Below the pieces are notes generated by a model. It made no database searches and was not told the origin of the DNA. It worked only from the letters and a program-made list of their open reading frames with translations. A program made the translations under genes and the position numbers. Below, in pieces: positions 1 to 8,783 of a stretch of DNA of 19,533 bases. Each line of letters opens with the position of its first letter. Within the stretch, counting starts at the first letter, position 1. The DNA lies in NCBI GenBank assembly GCA_016758965.1, contig JAEPRB010000461.1, forward strand, positions 1-19,533. Reading direction: 5' to 3'. The DNA is from Circinella minor. Lineage: Eukaryota > Mucoromycota > Mucoromycetes > Mucorales > Lichtheimiaceae.

Positions 1-11
1 CTCACTTGATA

Positions 12-116
12 TTATCCGCTATCCGATCCGCATCCGCAGCATCCGCATCCGCATCCGTATCCGCATTTGCGGATGCGGATGCGGATAGCCCTATTATCCG
101 ATCCGATCCGATCCGT
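12..116. repeat. ATCCG/ATCCGC repeat block with foldback
   Basis: Short units ATCCG and ATCCGC are repeated here in both orientations. Positions 47-65 and 68-86 are near-perfect inverted copies (19 nt, one mismatch) around a two-base TT loop, so the block can fold into a hairpin. The block is much more GC-rich than the rest of the window and ends abruptly at about 116, just before the LINE fragment. It could be a dispersed short repeat or a degenerate miniature element. The sequence alone does not show which. Confidence 0.8.
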
Positions 117-130
117 GAAGAACACTAATG

Positions 131-1048
131 GCAACCTGTCTCTGTCTGCCCCTCTCATTCGTCATACAAACTGTTACAGAATCATCCTATGTTCCAACAA
201 AATTTTTATCTACTTTAAGCGTTGCTGATGCATACTAGTTTGATCCCAACATTAATCGTCTTCATCCCCAAACTAGGGCCGAACTTAGTGTTGGCCGAAA
301 TTCGATTATTCAGTTGTTCTGTGCTTTAGATACTGGCAAATGTTTGATTTCTGACTATCTTGCTCGTGCTTTGCTACCTGGTGCTCCCATTCTGGTCTCA
401 GCTGGTTTCTATCTTGGTCAGGTTGACTTAACGCCATTCTATAATCGTCTCCAAATCAACACCATACCTCTACATCAATGTACCACTCGCACTTATCGTC
501 TATCTCGTCAACATTCCACTATTACTATGGTTGCAGAGGATCCATCTTATCCTTCCCTCGCCAAATCTAAATGGAAAGTATTTTGGAAAGCTCGTATCCT
601 ACCAGCCGCCCGTACTATTTGGTGGAGAGCTTTACACAACAAAATTTCGTGCCGATCAATACTTCATCATATTTTGCCTACTCATTTTGACACTGATCTA
701 TGTCCCCTTGGTGATCTTCAAACTGATTCCGTTTCTCACTTTTTGTTCTCTTGTGAATCCAAATGGATTGTTTGGCAACAAGTACTCCAGGATTGTACTC
801 TTACAACAGTTTCTCAAGAAATGATTGCAGATGCCATCTTCAACCTTCACATACCAGACTGGAATTCTTTTCCATCACCACTTTCACCTATTCAACTACT
901 CTCAGGTACGCTATTAGGGGTATGGAGAGCACATTGGTTACTTGTTTTCTCCTCTGTTCCCTTTACACCTAGCAATGTTATTGATTCTACACACAAACTT
1001 ATTAACTTCCGACTGGAAGAGGCTCATTTTGACCGCAAACCTCCTTAA
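131..1048 (+). pseudogene. LINE reverse transcriptase C-terminal remnant (zf-RVT)
   Basis: One frame runs from about 131 to TAA at 1046-1048, interrupted by TAG at 236-238. After that stop the open part (about 270 codons) shows the typical end of a fungal LINE ORF2: a segment around RTIWWRALHNK (about 615-650) followed by a zinc-knuckle-like motif, CPLG...HFLFSC (about 703-755), which matches the zf-RVT domain that follows the polymerase in many non-LTR elements. The usual C-x2-C-x7-H-x4-C pattern is broken because the second Cys is Gly. The polymerase and endonuclease domains are absent. The stop, the lost Cys and the missing N-terminus mean it cannot encode a working enzyme. Confidence 0.75.
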
Positions 1049-1268
1049 TCCTTATCCCTCACATATAAATATAAAAAAAAAAAAAAACCCCTTTTATAGT
1101 TTTAATTCATCTTTTTAATAATACCCTAATTCTATTACTTTTTCTTTTTTCTTCCTTTTTCCCTGTGCCGTAGAATATCCTTTATTTGTAGTGTAGTGTA
1201 GTGTATTGTATTGTTGTGTCTTGTTTCTGTCTATCCAACCACTGTTGTCTCATAATTCAGTGGCCGCC

Positions 1269-1274
1269 AATAAA
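1269..1274 (+). terminator. polyadenylation signal of the LINE
   Basis: AATAAA lies 18 bases upstream of a ten-base A-run at 1293-1302. The spacing is that of a cleavage and polyadenylation site copied into DNA with the tail. Confidence 0.6.
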
Positions 1275-1331
1275 TTCATCTTCTTGAAGTTTAAAAAAAA
1301 AATTACTAATGAAGACAGAGCAACAATTCTG

Positions 1332-1565
1332 ATGTTGACTCGTACCAATAACGAAAGTCGTCGCATTAGGTACGAACCAATCACAGAGGTACAATCTTTC
1401 CAAGAACAAGTACTACCTCCTCAAGAACAAGTACAACAGTTGCAGACTCAGCAACTGCAGCAACAAATCGAACAGGAGGAACAACGGAATTATGAAGAAG
1501 AAGAAGAAGCAGAACAACGTCTACAAGCGTTAATGCAAGAATTGGAATGCGCGAAGCAACAATAA
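1332..1565 (+). CDS. small Gln/Glu-rich coiled-coil ORF, hypothetical
   Basis: From ATG at 1332 a 77-residue frame runs to TAA at 1563-1565. The protein has a short basic start (RTNNESRRIRYEP) and is then dominated by Gln and Glu, with a strong predicted coiled coil (QQLQTQQLQQQIEQEEQ and a Glu run). The same frame is open further upstream, across the A-tail of the LINE, so this ATG is only the first plausible start outside the retroelement. Low-complexity composition makes homology unsafe. It may be the 3' part of a gene cut by the LINE insertion, the tail of another transposon protein, or a chance ORF in a purine-rich stretch. No function can be assigned. Confidence 0.35.
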   Translation: MLTRTNNESRRIRYEPITEVQSFQEQVLPPQEQVQQLQTQQLQQQIEQEEQRNYEEEEEAEQRLQALMQELECAKQQ

Positions 1566-2371
1566 TCGCTCTTTTTCTTTTTCTTTTTTCGCTTTTCTTT
1601 TCTTTTCCCTTTACTTTCTTTTTTTTATCTCTTTTTAATTATTTATAAATACAAGTATCAACTGAATTAATGATATTATATAGGTAATATATCTGAAAGC
1701 AACAAAACCAAAAATTTATTTGACAATATATAATAATTACAAGCAACACAGTTTCCATGTGTTTATGCATGAATCATATTGGCGTGCGCGTGTCTATAAC
1801 TATAATGTGTAGATAATGGTTAAATTTGTTTACATGATGTTTGTGCTTATTTCGTTGATAATGATATTTGTGATGATCCCATCGTATGATGGGTTATATT
1901 ATTTTACTAAAATATAATAGATATTGTATAGATATTTAAAGGTAGGTGACAGTAGAAGATAATAAAAATGTATGCCATCATTCCAATTTACACTTAATAA
2001 AATTAATAATATAGATCCTTCTAATAATGTGATTTCTTTCATTTTGGTATTGATTCAATAGAAGAATAAATACTAGTTGATGACAGGGATTATTATAGCT
2101 TGGATATATTAAGCGAGAATCGTTATTTGACAGCAATAGACTTACCAAGTTTTTTATGACACAATTCATCTATAGGCATTGTTTGATCAATATTAAGTGG
2201 ACATAAAGGACACGTGTTTTTTTTTTTACAAAGTACAATGTATTTTTTATCTTTTTAAATATAATGTTACTAGCAGCGATATTCTTAATTCTATAAATAA
2301 TCATGCTCATATTGAGATGCTACAAAAATATAGATATAACTGGGTATAGCACCATGGGAAAGGATTCAAGC
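1566..2371. other. AT-rich intergenic stretch, no gene seen
   Basis: A pyrimidine-rich run (about 1566-1640) follows the small ORF, then about 700 bases of AT-rich DNA. The only frame of any size (63 codons, minus strand) has no recognisable motif. No repeat or RNA gene is visible. Confidence 0.6.
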
Positions 2372-2409
2372 GATCCTAACAATCCTAACAATCCTAACAA
2401 ATCCTGACA
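2372..2409. repeat. left terminal repeat cluster of the CACTA-like element
   Basis: Four near-identical units GATCCTAACA, ATCCTAACA, ATCCTAACAA and ATCCTGACA stand head to tail. The inverted counterparts sit at 8379-8562. They probably serve as binding sites for the transposase or the accessory protein. Confidence 0.75.
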
Positions 2410-2519
2410 TAGCAATTTAAAACTCATATGGTCATTAGCTTGTTTTGGTAATTTGGGTATCCACATACACTCTCACAAAATTCACATCAATCATCATACA
2501 TGCAAAATATTATTGGTCA

Positions 2520-2740
2520 AAAATAAACATTGATGGTAGTAATAAAAAATATATTCATAAAAAATAATAATAAAAATAAAACAATAAAACAATAAAACAA
2601 TAAAACAATAAAAATAAAATCATAATCATAATCATAAACATAATAATAAACATAATAATAATAAAATAATCATACTAATAAGAAGATAAACATACGTAGT
2701 AAACATAATAATAAAAATAATAAAAATAATCATAGTCATA
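2520..2740. repeat. A-rich simple repeat downstream of the accessory gene
   Basis: Low-complexity DNA made of AATAAAAC, ATAATA and CATAAT units, for example AATAAAAC repeated near 2570-2610. It forms the 3' flank of the minus-strand accessory gene. Read on the minus strand it is T-rich, with no clear AATAAA signal to choose. Confidence 0.6.
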
Positions 2741-2743
2741 AAC

Positions 2744-4360
2744 TTATCTGTAAGAAGAGGGTCTTTTTGGATTCACTCTTCTTGCTCTTGGGTTGTTCGT
2801 TGTAGAAGATGAGTTGGGTGATATGATGGATGCAACATGGCGGCGAGGGGTGGTTGGGAGAGGAGATGATATACCGTGATCATAAGTATTAACAGGAGTT
2901 AGTGTTGGAGTGGAAGGCAGATTGGATGAAAAAAGAGCTTGTGCGTTTGATGATATGGCAGGTTGGGCGGAAAAATATTGGTTGTACGACGGTGGGTGCA
3001 TAGAAGAAGAAGGATCATTATAATAAGGAACGGGAGCAGGAGGAACAATTGTAAGTGATGAAGTAGAAGTAGCAGAAGCAGAAGCAGAAGCAGAAGCAGA
3101 AGCAGTAGCAGAGGCAGAGGCAGAGGCAGTAGCAGAAGCAGAAGCAGGCATAGTAGTGGTAGTAGTGGTAGTAGGAAGAGGATATCGAGGAGCAGGAATA
3201 GAGAAAGCAGGAACAGGTGGAATCGAAGAAACAGGATCAATGGCAGAGGAGGATGACCTATAAAGTTGTTATGGTTAGAAGAGAATGAAATTGCTGCTTT
3301 ATTGGCATAAGCAAATTCTAGTTGTTTATGATGACTTACCTTGGTGCTGACTCGCCAACAAAGAGACCTACATCGCTGTTACTAGAATCAATTTATATTA
3401 ATTTATCAGGACCATCGCTCAGGTAAAATATCACATTATCAAATCGATCACTACTTACGTTGACATGAATGAGGCCCGAGTAGAAGACGAGACAACAGAG
3501 GATGGACCCATCAAACTCCTACATTTTTATTTAATGATTAGAATCAATAATGCTATGGTTATTATAAATTTATACATACATTGCCTGACTAACCGAACCA
3601 GTAGTATCCTTCGTACTTTCTTTACCCTTACTAGAAAAAATGGTATTATTAGCATTTAAACAATTTCCTAGCTTTCCATCATATTCAATTACTTACAGGT
3701 GAGTGATTGTGTATCCCAATGTTTTGAGAAAATAATTGGCAACCCAATTATCCTCACAAATGTCCATTGATATATCTTGAATATTTTCCTTGACAAAAAT
3801 TCCAAAATCCTTTGCAAGAATATCCATGTCACCCATTGCCCCCAACCCCTTTTTGCCAGATGCATCTTCATAGTTATTGTACGCAATCTGAAAATAACCT
3901 TTATAGCGGTTCTTCGTTTGCAAAATGAAATGCCGCATGATACTTTCAACTTGCTCAAGTTCCTCTGATTCTCTAAAATTCATCATAGCACCAACAAAAT
4001 GAACTATAACATGTTTTTTTGTATGCGTTATAGCATTACCCTTCGCATTTCTTTGGGCTGGGATGATGTTACCAGAAGGAATGGTGAACGGCTTGAGTGG
4101 AATTGGGGGGATCTTTCCACCTTTTTGCCAAAAATGTTACGCAGTACTTCTAGTTGTAGATTCACTTGCCCCAGTTGTTGCTGTGGTTGCTGCTGCGGTT
4201 GTTTTTCTAAATGACTAATGCGTTCGTTAATAGATTGAACATCCTGCTCAATTCGCGTAGTGCGGTTTAAAATTTCGAATACAACATCATAAATGTCATT
4301 TGCGATTGTTCGTTGTTCATTGGGTTCATGTTGATGCTGTATGCTGGAATGTCCTTTACC
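2744..4360 (-). CDS. transposon accessory protein, function unknown, six exons, start not found
   Basis: Visible minus-strand exons are 4360-4141, 4057-3697, 3630-3580, 3518-3459, 3381-3340 and 3257-2744. The introns (83, 66, 61, 77 and 82 nt) all have GT-AG ends and phases that fit, giving an unbroken 415-residue frame to TAA at 2744. Residues about 1-75 form a coiled coil with a Gln-rich end (KQPQQQPQQQ). Residues 75-195 look like a compact domain with VIVHFVGAMMNFRESEE and a segment rich in aromatic and acidic residues. The rest is a Ser/Thr/Pro tail with an Ala-Ser repeat, ending in a basic stretch (RARRVNPKR). No ATG exists in frame in the first exon, so an upstream exon or a lost start must be assumed. 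A donor at about 4390 would give only a 30-nt intron. I recognise no family. By position it resembles the second (TnpA-like, DNA-binding) gene of CACTA elements, which is inference. Confidence 0.65.
3062..3151 (-). repeat. hexanucleotide repeat coding for Ala-Ser
   Basis: On the plus strand AGCAGA/GGCAGA-type units repeat about 14 times, with a few AGCAGT variants. Read on the minus strand in the gene frame they code for alternating Ala and Ser or Thr. The repeat length is a multiple of three, so it keeps the frame. Slippage probably makes its length variable between copies. Confidence 0.8.
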
Positions 4361-4517
4361 CTTTTTTAAAGTATGTTAGGTTGTTCTTACGTGCGAGATA
4401 TTATGGTACTACACAACAAAATAAATATTTAAATTCAGGCGCAGCACTATAAAAAAACCTATAAAAGACCTAAAGTAAATCTATTCAACCATTATATTCA
4501 TCAAGTTTTTTTCTATT
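4361..4517. promoter_or_regulatory. divergent promoter region of the CACTA-like element
   Basis: About 157 bases separate the first visible accessory exon (minus) from the transposase ATG at 4518 (plus). The stretch is AT-rich and contains a TATAAAA-like box at about 4447 and again near 4460. It must hold the transposase promoter, and probably also the missing first exon or start of the accessory gene. No further sites can be named. Confidence 0.4.
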
Positions 4518-7500
4518 ATGCCCAATCCAAAAGATATATACTGTGAGAAATGCAACTTGCCTTATAATAAACGGAGGTTTCAAGCGCATTATGAAACATG
4601 TGGTACAGTCAATATTGTTTAAAATAATATAGTTACTATACACTATCTTACACCTAATACTGACCTTTTGATTTATGTAGTTGGAAACAATACATCTTAT
4701 TACCATTATGAACAGACATATGCACCAGTCGCTAATGATCCTGAACAATTGCCAGAAGCAGAACCTATAGCTATAGGACAAGGCCAAGTTAATGAAGATG
4801 GACTTACCTTTAATCTGCACCAGCATAATAATGATAACATGGACATGGACGATTTGATTTTGGTTTACCTGAAGCACCATTTGTTGGTCAAGAATTAGAA
4901 ACTCCTCCCACTCGTTCTGTTGATACTACTCATCCTGTTGATTCCATCCATCATGCTGCCTCCACTATTCCAACTGTTTTTGGTATTCCAATCCTTGGTA
5001 TTGCTGGTGATGGTGACGATACTGATAATGACACTGATGATAACTATACCAAAGGAGAAAGTGAAGATGACGATTCGGATGATATGTCAGCCATTGGTAT
5101 TGATGGAGAAGAAATTCAAGGCATTTATGTCGATGCTTGGGATTTGGAGCCACCCTTATCAACAAATAGTCCAATCATTGAATCTGTTGATGCACCGCTA
5201 ACATTAGAAGACCACGAACGCAAAAGCTATGACTTGTATTGCTGGGTGCAGGAGAATAATGTCAGTCGAGCTGGGTATAATTCATTACTTCTAATGTTGA
5301 ACAAGTGGATTGTAGATGATGAGTTTGGTAAGCACTAGGTTTCTATAGTATTTATTAATAAATAAGTAATGCTAAAACGTAACAAAAAAAATAGATAAAA
5401 TACCATTGTTTAGCCCTGCAAAGAGTGAAGCTCGCCTGGAGAGAATGTTCAAACTCAAGGAGACCAAGTACCGTATGTGCCCAAACCGTTGCCGGCTTTT
5501 CCCTCAATTTTCAAATCATCCATGCAAGTGCAAGGAAAAACAGTTCAATTCAAACGGAAAGCCAATAGCAACCATGTCGTACTTCCCACTTCCAAGACAG
5601 TTGGCATATTTCATTGCAAATAATGATATCCGATCCTCGCTTTACCAAACTATGACATAAGAGCATAGTCCTGGAATGTTGAAAGATATATTTGATGGGT
5701 CTGTGCACAAGGAATTGAAGCCAAACCTCTTTCCTAATCAATCCATAGACGATTTGGATCTTGCTGTATCATTGTTTATTGATGGATTTGCACCTTTCAA
5801 AGGAGGCAATTCTAAAATGACAATTGTGCATATAGTATTTCTGAGTCTGCCGCCAAATGAGAGGTTAGTATTCATATTTTTTTTTATATTATGTATTTTA
5901 ACTTGGTTACTTATTAGGTATACTTAAATTTTTTTTAATATATCCAGATATAAGAAAAAAAATATGTTGCAGGTATCAATAATACCGGCGGATCACACTG
6001 GAAACTTGTACAGTTTTTTGAAACCTTTGATGAATGAATTATTTATTCTTGAGAATGCGGGAATGGAAGTGAAATTTCCAAACGGCTCGGTCAAAGTCAA
6101 GGTACACTTGTTACTAGCATCCGGTGACATTGTTGGCGTCCAGGAATTGATACATCATTCGGGTCATAATTCGACTTATAGTTGCCGACAGTGTCATATC
6201 GAGACTGTATCATCCATCAGCCCAGCTGGTAGAGGAAATGGACGCTATTATACTGGGACTGTGGATATGCCTCAAGAAAGAAGCGACGATAAATTTAAAA
6301 ATGGAAATGAAGTAAGGGCTATCATGGTTAAATATTTTGAGTTTTGGATGTCATCTTATATACTAATCTCTTGTTCTTCCAATGTAGGAATTTGGTATTG
6401 CAAAAGCAACTGAGTTTGCCAAGCTGAAGTCATTCCATGGATCTTCTTTTTTTAGATTGGATGAGATGCATTTGATAGGTGCAAATGTGACAAAGAAGTT
6501 ATGGAGCATGATTTCTGGTGATTTTGAAACTGATGTCAATACCACTATTAGACTACCAAAGCAAAAGTGTTTAAAAATTGGGAGTACTCTTATTGAATTG
6601 GAAAGAACTATTCCTTCGTCAATATTCAAAGGAAGCTTTAGAGGTATATATTATTATCAAGTAAAAAGAAAAAAAGAAAATATACATTAATCAGGAGCTG
6701 ATGTTGTTTACCTTCAATCAATAGACGTGTCTCGAAAAGCAGGTCTCATGCGCTCTGTTGACTGGATAATGTTCTTGCAAATTGTGGTGCCAACTTTGGT
6801 ATTCGAAAATTTGGTGGATATCTATACAGCCAACAGTGAACAAGTTCAAGCCTTGATGTCACTTGTGATCGGATGTACGTTAGCTCTTCTGTGGGAAATT
6901 GATGGTGATGACATAGCTAATATTGAAGAGTAAGTACTATACTGGTTAAAGTCATACATATATTCTCATTTATTAAAAAAATGTATGTGTTTTGATAGGA
7001 ACCCACATGTCTGGCATCTCCACATGATGAACAAAATCGATAAAAACATGTACACTGTCAGCTTCCATTACTTGCGCCATATACATACAATCTGCTCAAA
7101 GTTAGGTCCTCTCAGAGCGTATAGTACACGATCAGCTGAACGCGCAATTGGTATGTTGTAAATTATGTCGGTGTCACATTATGATTTTATGATGAGCTTA
7201 TATATTTTATATAAACTGTAGGATTTTTCAAACGCCATATCAAACAGCAAGTGCTTCCTGGTGCCAACGCCGCCAATATCATGAAGCGTCAATTACTGTT
7301 GCATACCTTTAAACGTGTATATGATGAAGAAGAAGTACTCGATGATGCTGAAGAACCGGAAAACTTTTATGTCATTCAACCTACTGCTAATATCGAAAAT
7401 TTTGAAAATGATATCGGTGAAGAGTTTGATAGTGGTAACGAAAGCGAGGAGGGTGCAGAAAGTGACGACGGTGACAGCAGTGACGAAGAAGATGACGAAT

Positions 7501-8184
7501 CTCCTAGTATCGACTAAGTTGAACTTTGGGATTTTCAATTCTCAACCCTTGATGCATATTCCAAATATAACCTTGAAAGATATGTCAAAAAGTATTGGCA
7601 TAATTATTTCCCTGACAACCGCGTTAGGCGTAGCACCTTGGATCAAAATATTCGAGTTGGTGAACGTTTGTTCAAGATTGATACCATCTATTGATGCCAA
7701 GAATTCCGAAGTACTGCAAAAAAAATGGATACACTCATTAAGCTTCGGCTTCGCATCAAAGGGGCTGGATGGGCTACATACTTTGGTGAGCTTATATTAT
7801 TTTTCATGCACACTTATGAAGGAGGTTAGTTCATTTATAGTTGTTGATTTGATTATAAAAATGAAGTAATTATTAAAATAAATACTTACTTTGGCAATAT
7901 TTCCAATAGCTGGTGAACACCCTTTATGTTTGGTGAAAATATATGGAAATTTACAAATGACAAAGTATGGCACATCACTAAGAGCGATGAAAACGGGCGT
8001 CCTATATGGACACTGTACAAGCGAAAATACAAGTCGTAGTGACAAATTCTACGTTGTCTATGCCAGTAACATTCGAGGTTACGCAGGACTACTAAAATCA
8101 TCACTCCATCCAGACCGATACTATGTTGTATATCCTGAAATGATTCCAGGAGATATTACCCTTGGGAAGATTAGTAAAATATAG
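4518..8184 (+). pseudogene. Tnp2-type (CACTA) transposase, nine exons, inactivated
   Basis: Exons are 4518-4602, 4681-5327, 5395-5863, 5948-6311, 6388-6643, 6695-6929, 6999-7150, 7222-7795 and 7910-8184. All junctions are GT-AG and phase-consistent, about 1,019 codons, a usual length for Tnp2 proteins. Exon 1 codes for a C2HC zinc finger (CEKCNLPYNKRRFQAHYETC). An acidic linker follows. The Tnp2 core has LFIDGFAPF (candidate first catalytic Asp), a LPPNER segment, HTGNLYSFLKPLMNEL, ASGDIVGVQEL and CRQCH. Then come RLDEMHLIGANVTKKLW and the DUF4218-like LGPLRAYSTRSAERAIG with LPGANAANIMKR. The C-terminus, after an acidic stretch, is ELWDFQFSTLDAYSKYNLER and a beta-rich, possibly BAH-like end. 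Defects: one base lost near 4855 and in-frame stops at 5658-5660 (TAA), 7515-7517 (TAA) and 7692-7694 (TGA). The last two separate the C-terminal domain. Splice sites are still intact, so the decay is recent. Confidence 0.85.
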
Positions 8185-8378
8185 TTTCAATCTGACATGC
8201 ACACAGACACACCTTTATTTATATATTCATATAAAATATTTTCCGTATTTACTTTTTTATAATGTTCAAATTCATCAATACAATGAAATCGTTCGTTGTG
8301 TCCTTCAGTCCACTGTACTAGACATTGACCATGACTTAACTTTGGGGCTTTGAAATGTTCAATGTGTAACTTGAAATT
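8185..8378. other. 3' flank of the transposase inside the element
   Basis: AT-rich DNA between the transposase stop and the right terminal repeats. It presumably contains the transposase 3' UTR. No gene or strong signal is seen. Confidence 0.5.
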
Positions 8379-8562
8379 GTTAGGATTTGTTAGGATTGTC
8401 AGGATTGTCAGGATTCAATTTTTTCTGACCGAATTTGGAAGTGTGCAATGTAAAAAAAAATGTTAGGATTTGTTAGGATTGTCAGGATTGTCAGGATTTA
8501 TTTTTTTCTGACCAAATTTGGAAGTGTGCAATATAAAAAAAATGTTAGGATTTGTTAGGATT
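8379..8562. repeat. right end of the element: 82-83 bp tandem repeat with inverted terminal motifs
   Basis: Two full copies of a unit start at 8379 and 8462, and a partial third starts at 8544. Each begins with GTTAGGATTTGTTAGGATT, then GTCAGGATT twice, then TTTTTTCTGACC, an AATTTGGAAGTGTGCAAT segment and an A-run. The copies differ by only a few bases. The GTTAGGATT parts are the reverse complement of the 2372-2409 cluster. The third copy stops after two motifs and is followed by unrelated DNA, which marks the outer end of the element at about 8562. Confidence 0.85.
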
Positions 8563-8783
8563 AGGTCTTCTCAAGTTCGCAAATATTTTTTTTTAAAAAG
8601 AGGTTTTTCTTCTTATGGTAAAACTGGTTTCTTTATAAATAGAAAGATTACTCACGTGGGGCTCACGGGATACAATGTGACTGTTGAGAGTTTTAAACTG
8701 CCCCTACACGCGAACTTACCTTCTTCACAGTATACTTTTTATTTTTGTGTTATCCTTTCTCTTTCAACTTTTCACCTTACAAA

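Larger units (their letters stand above)
131..1304 (+). mobile_element. 5'-truncated LINE (non-LTR retrotransposon) fragment
   Basis: The fragment carries only the C-terminal part of a LINE ORF2, then a T/C-rich 3' UTR, an AATAAA signal at 1269-1274 and a run of ten A at 1293-1302, 18 bases after the signal. A seven-base direct repeat ACTAATG lies at 124-130 and 1305-1311, directly flanking the fragment, and is a candidate target-site duplication. 5' truncation, an A-tail and a short duplication are what target-primed reverse transcription leaves. An internal A-run at 1073-1087 precedes the real 3' end. The duplication is short and lies in AT-rich DNA, so the exact borders are tentative. Confidence 0.7.
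2372..8562 (+). mobile_element. CACTA-like (Tnp2-type) DNA transposon, about 6.2 kb, degenerate
   Basis: The borders are set by clusters of an AATCCTRACA repeat: four copies at 2372-2409 reading inward, and the reverse complement (TGTTAGGATT, TGTCAGGATT) at 8379-8415, 8462-8498 and 8544-8562. Between them lie two divergent genes: an accessory gene on minus (2744-4360) and a Tnp2-type transposase on plus (4518-8184). Inverted subterminal arrays of a short motif with a two-gene layout are the hallmark of CACTA/EnSpm elements. I could not find a clean 2-3 bp target duplication or a CACTA terminus, so the outer limits are uncertain by some tens of bases. Nonsense codons in the transposase mean this copy is not autonomous. 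Confidence 0.7.

Noticed and set aside
12..116. Telomeric repeat
   Set aside because: The units ATCCG/ATCCGC are not a fungal telomere pattern and occur in both orientations with a foldback.
2899..3240. Leu-rich minus-strand frame as a membrane protein
   Set aside because: It is the shadow of the Ala-Ser repeat exon in another frame. The Ser/Ala frame continues through all upstream introns.
4920..5201. Hydrophobic plus-strand frame as a separate membrane protein
   Set aside because: It is an alternative frame of transposase exon 2. The acidic frame there continues into the conserved downstream exons.
8379..8562. CRISPR-like array
   Set aside because: The two spacers are near-identical, the units are long tandem copies, and the motif is the inverse of the left end of the transposon.
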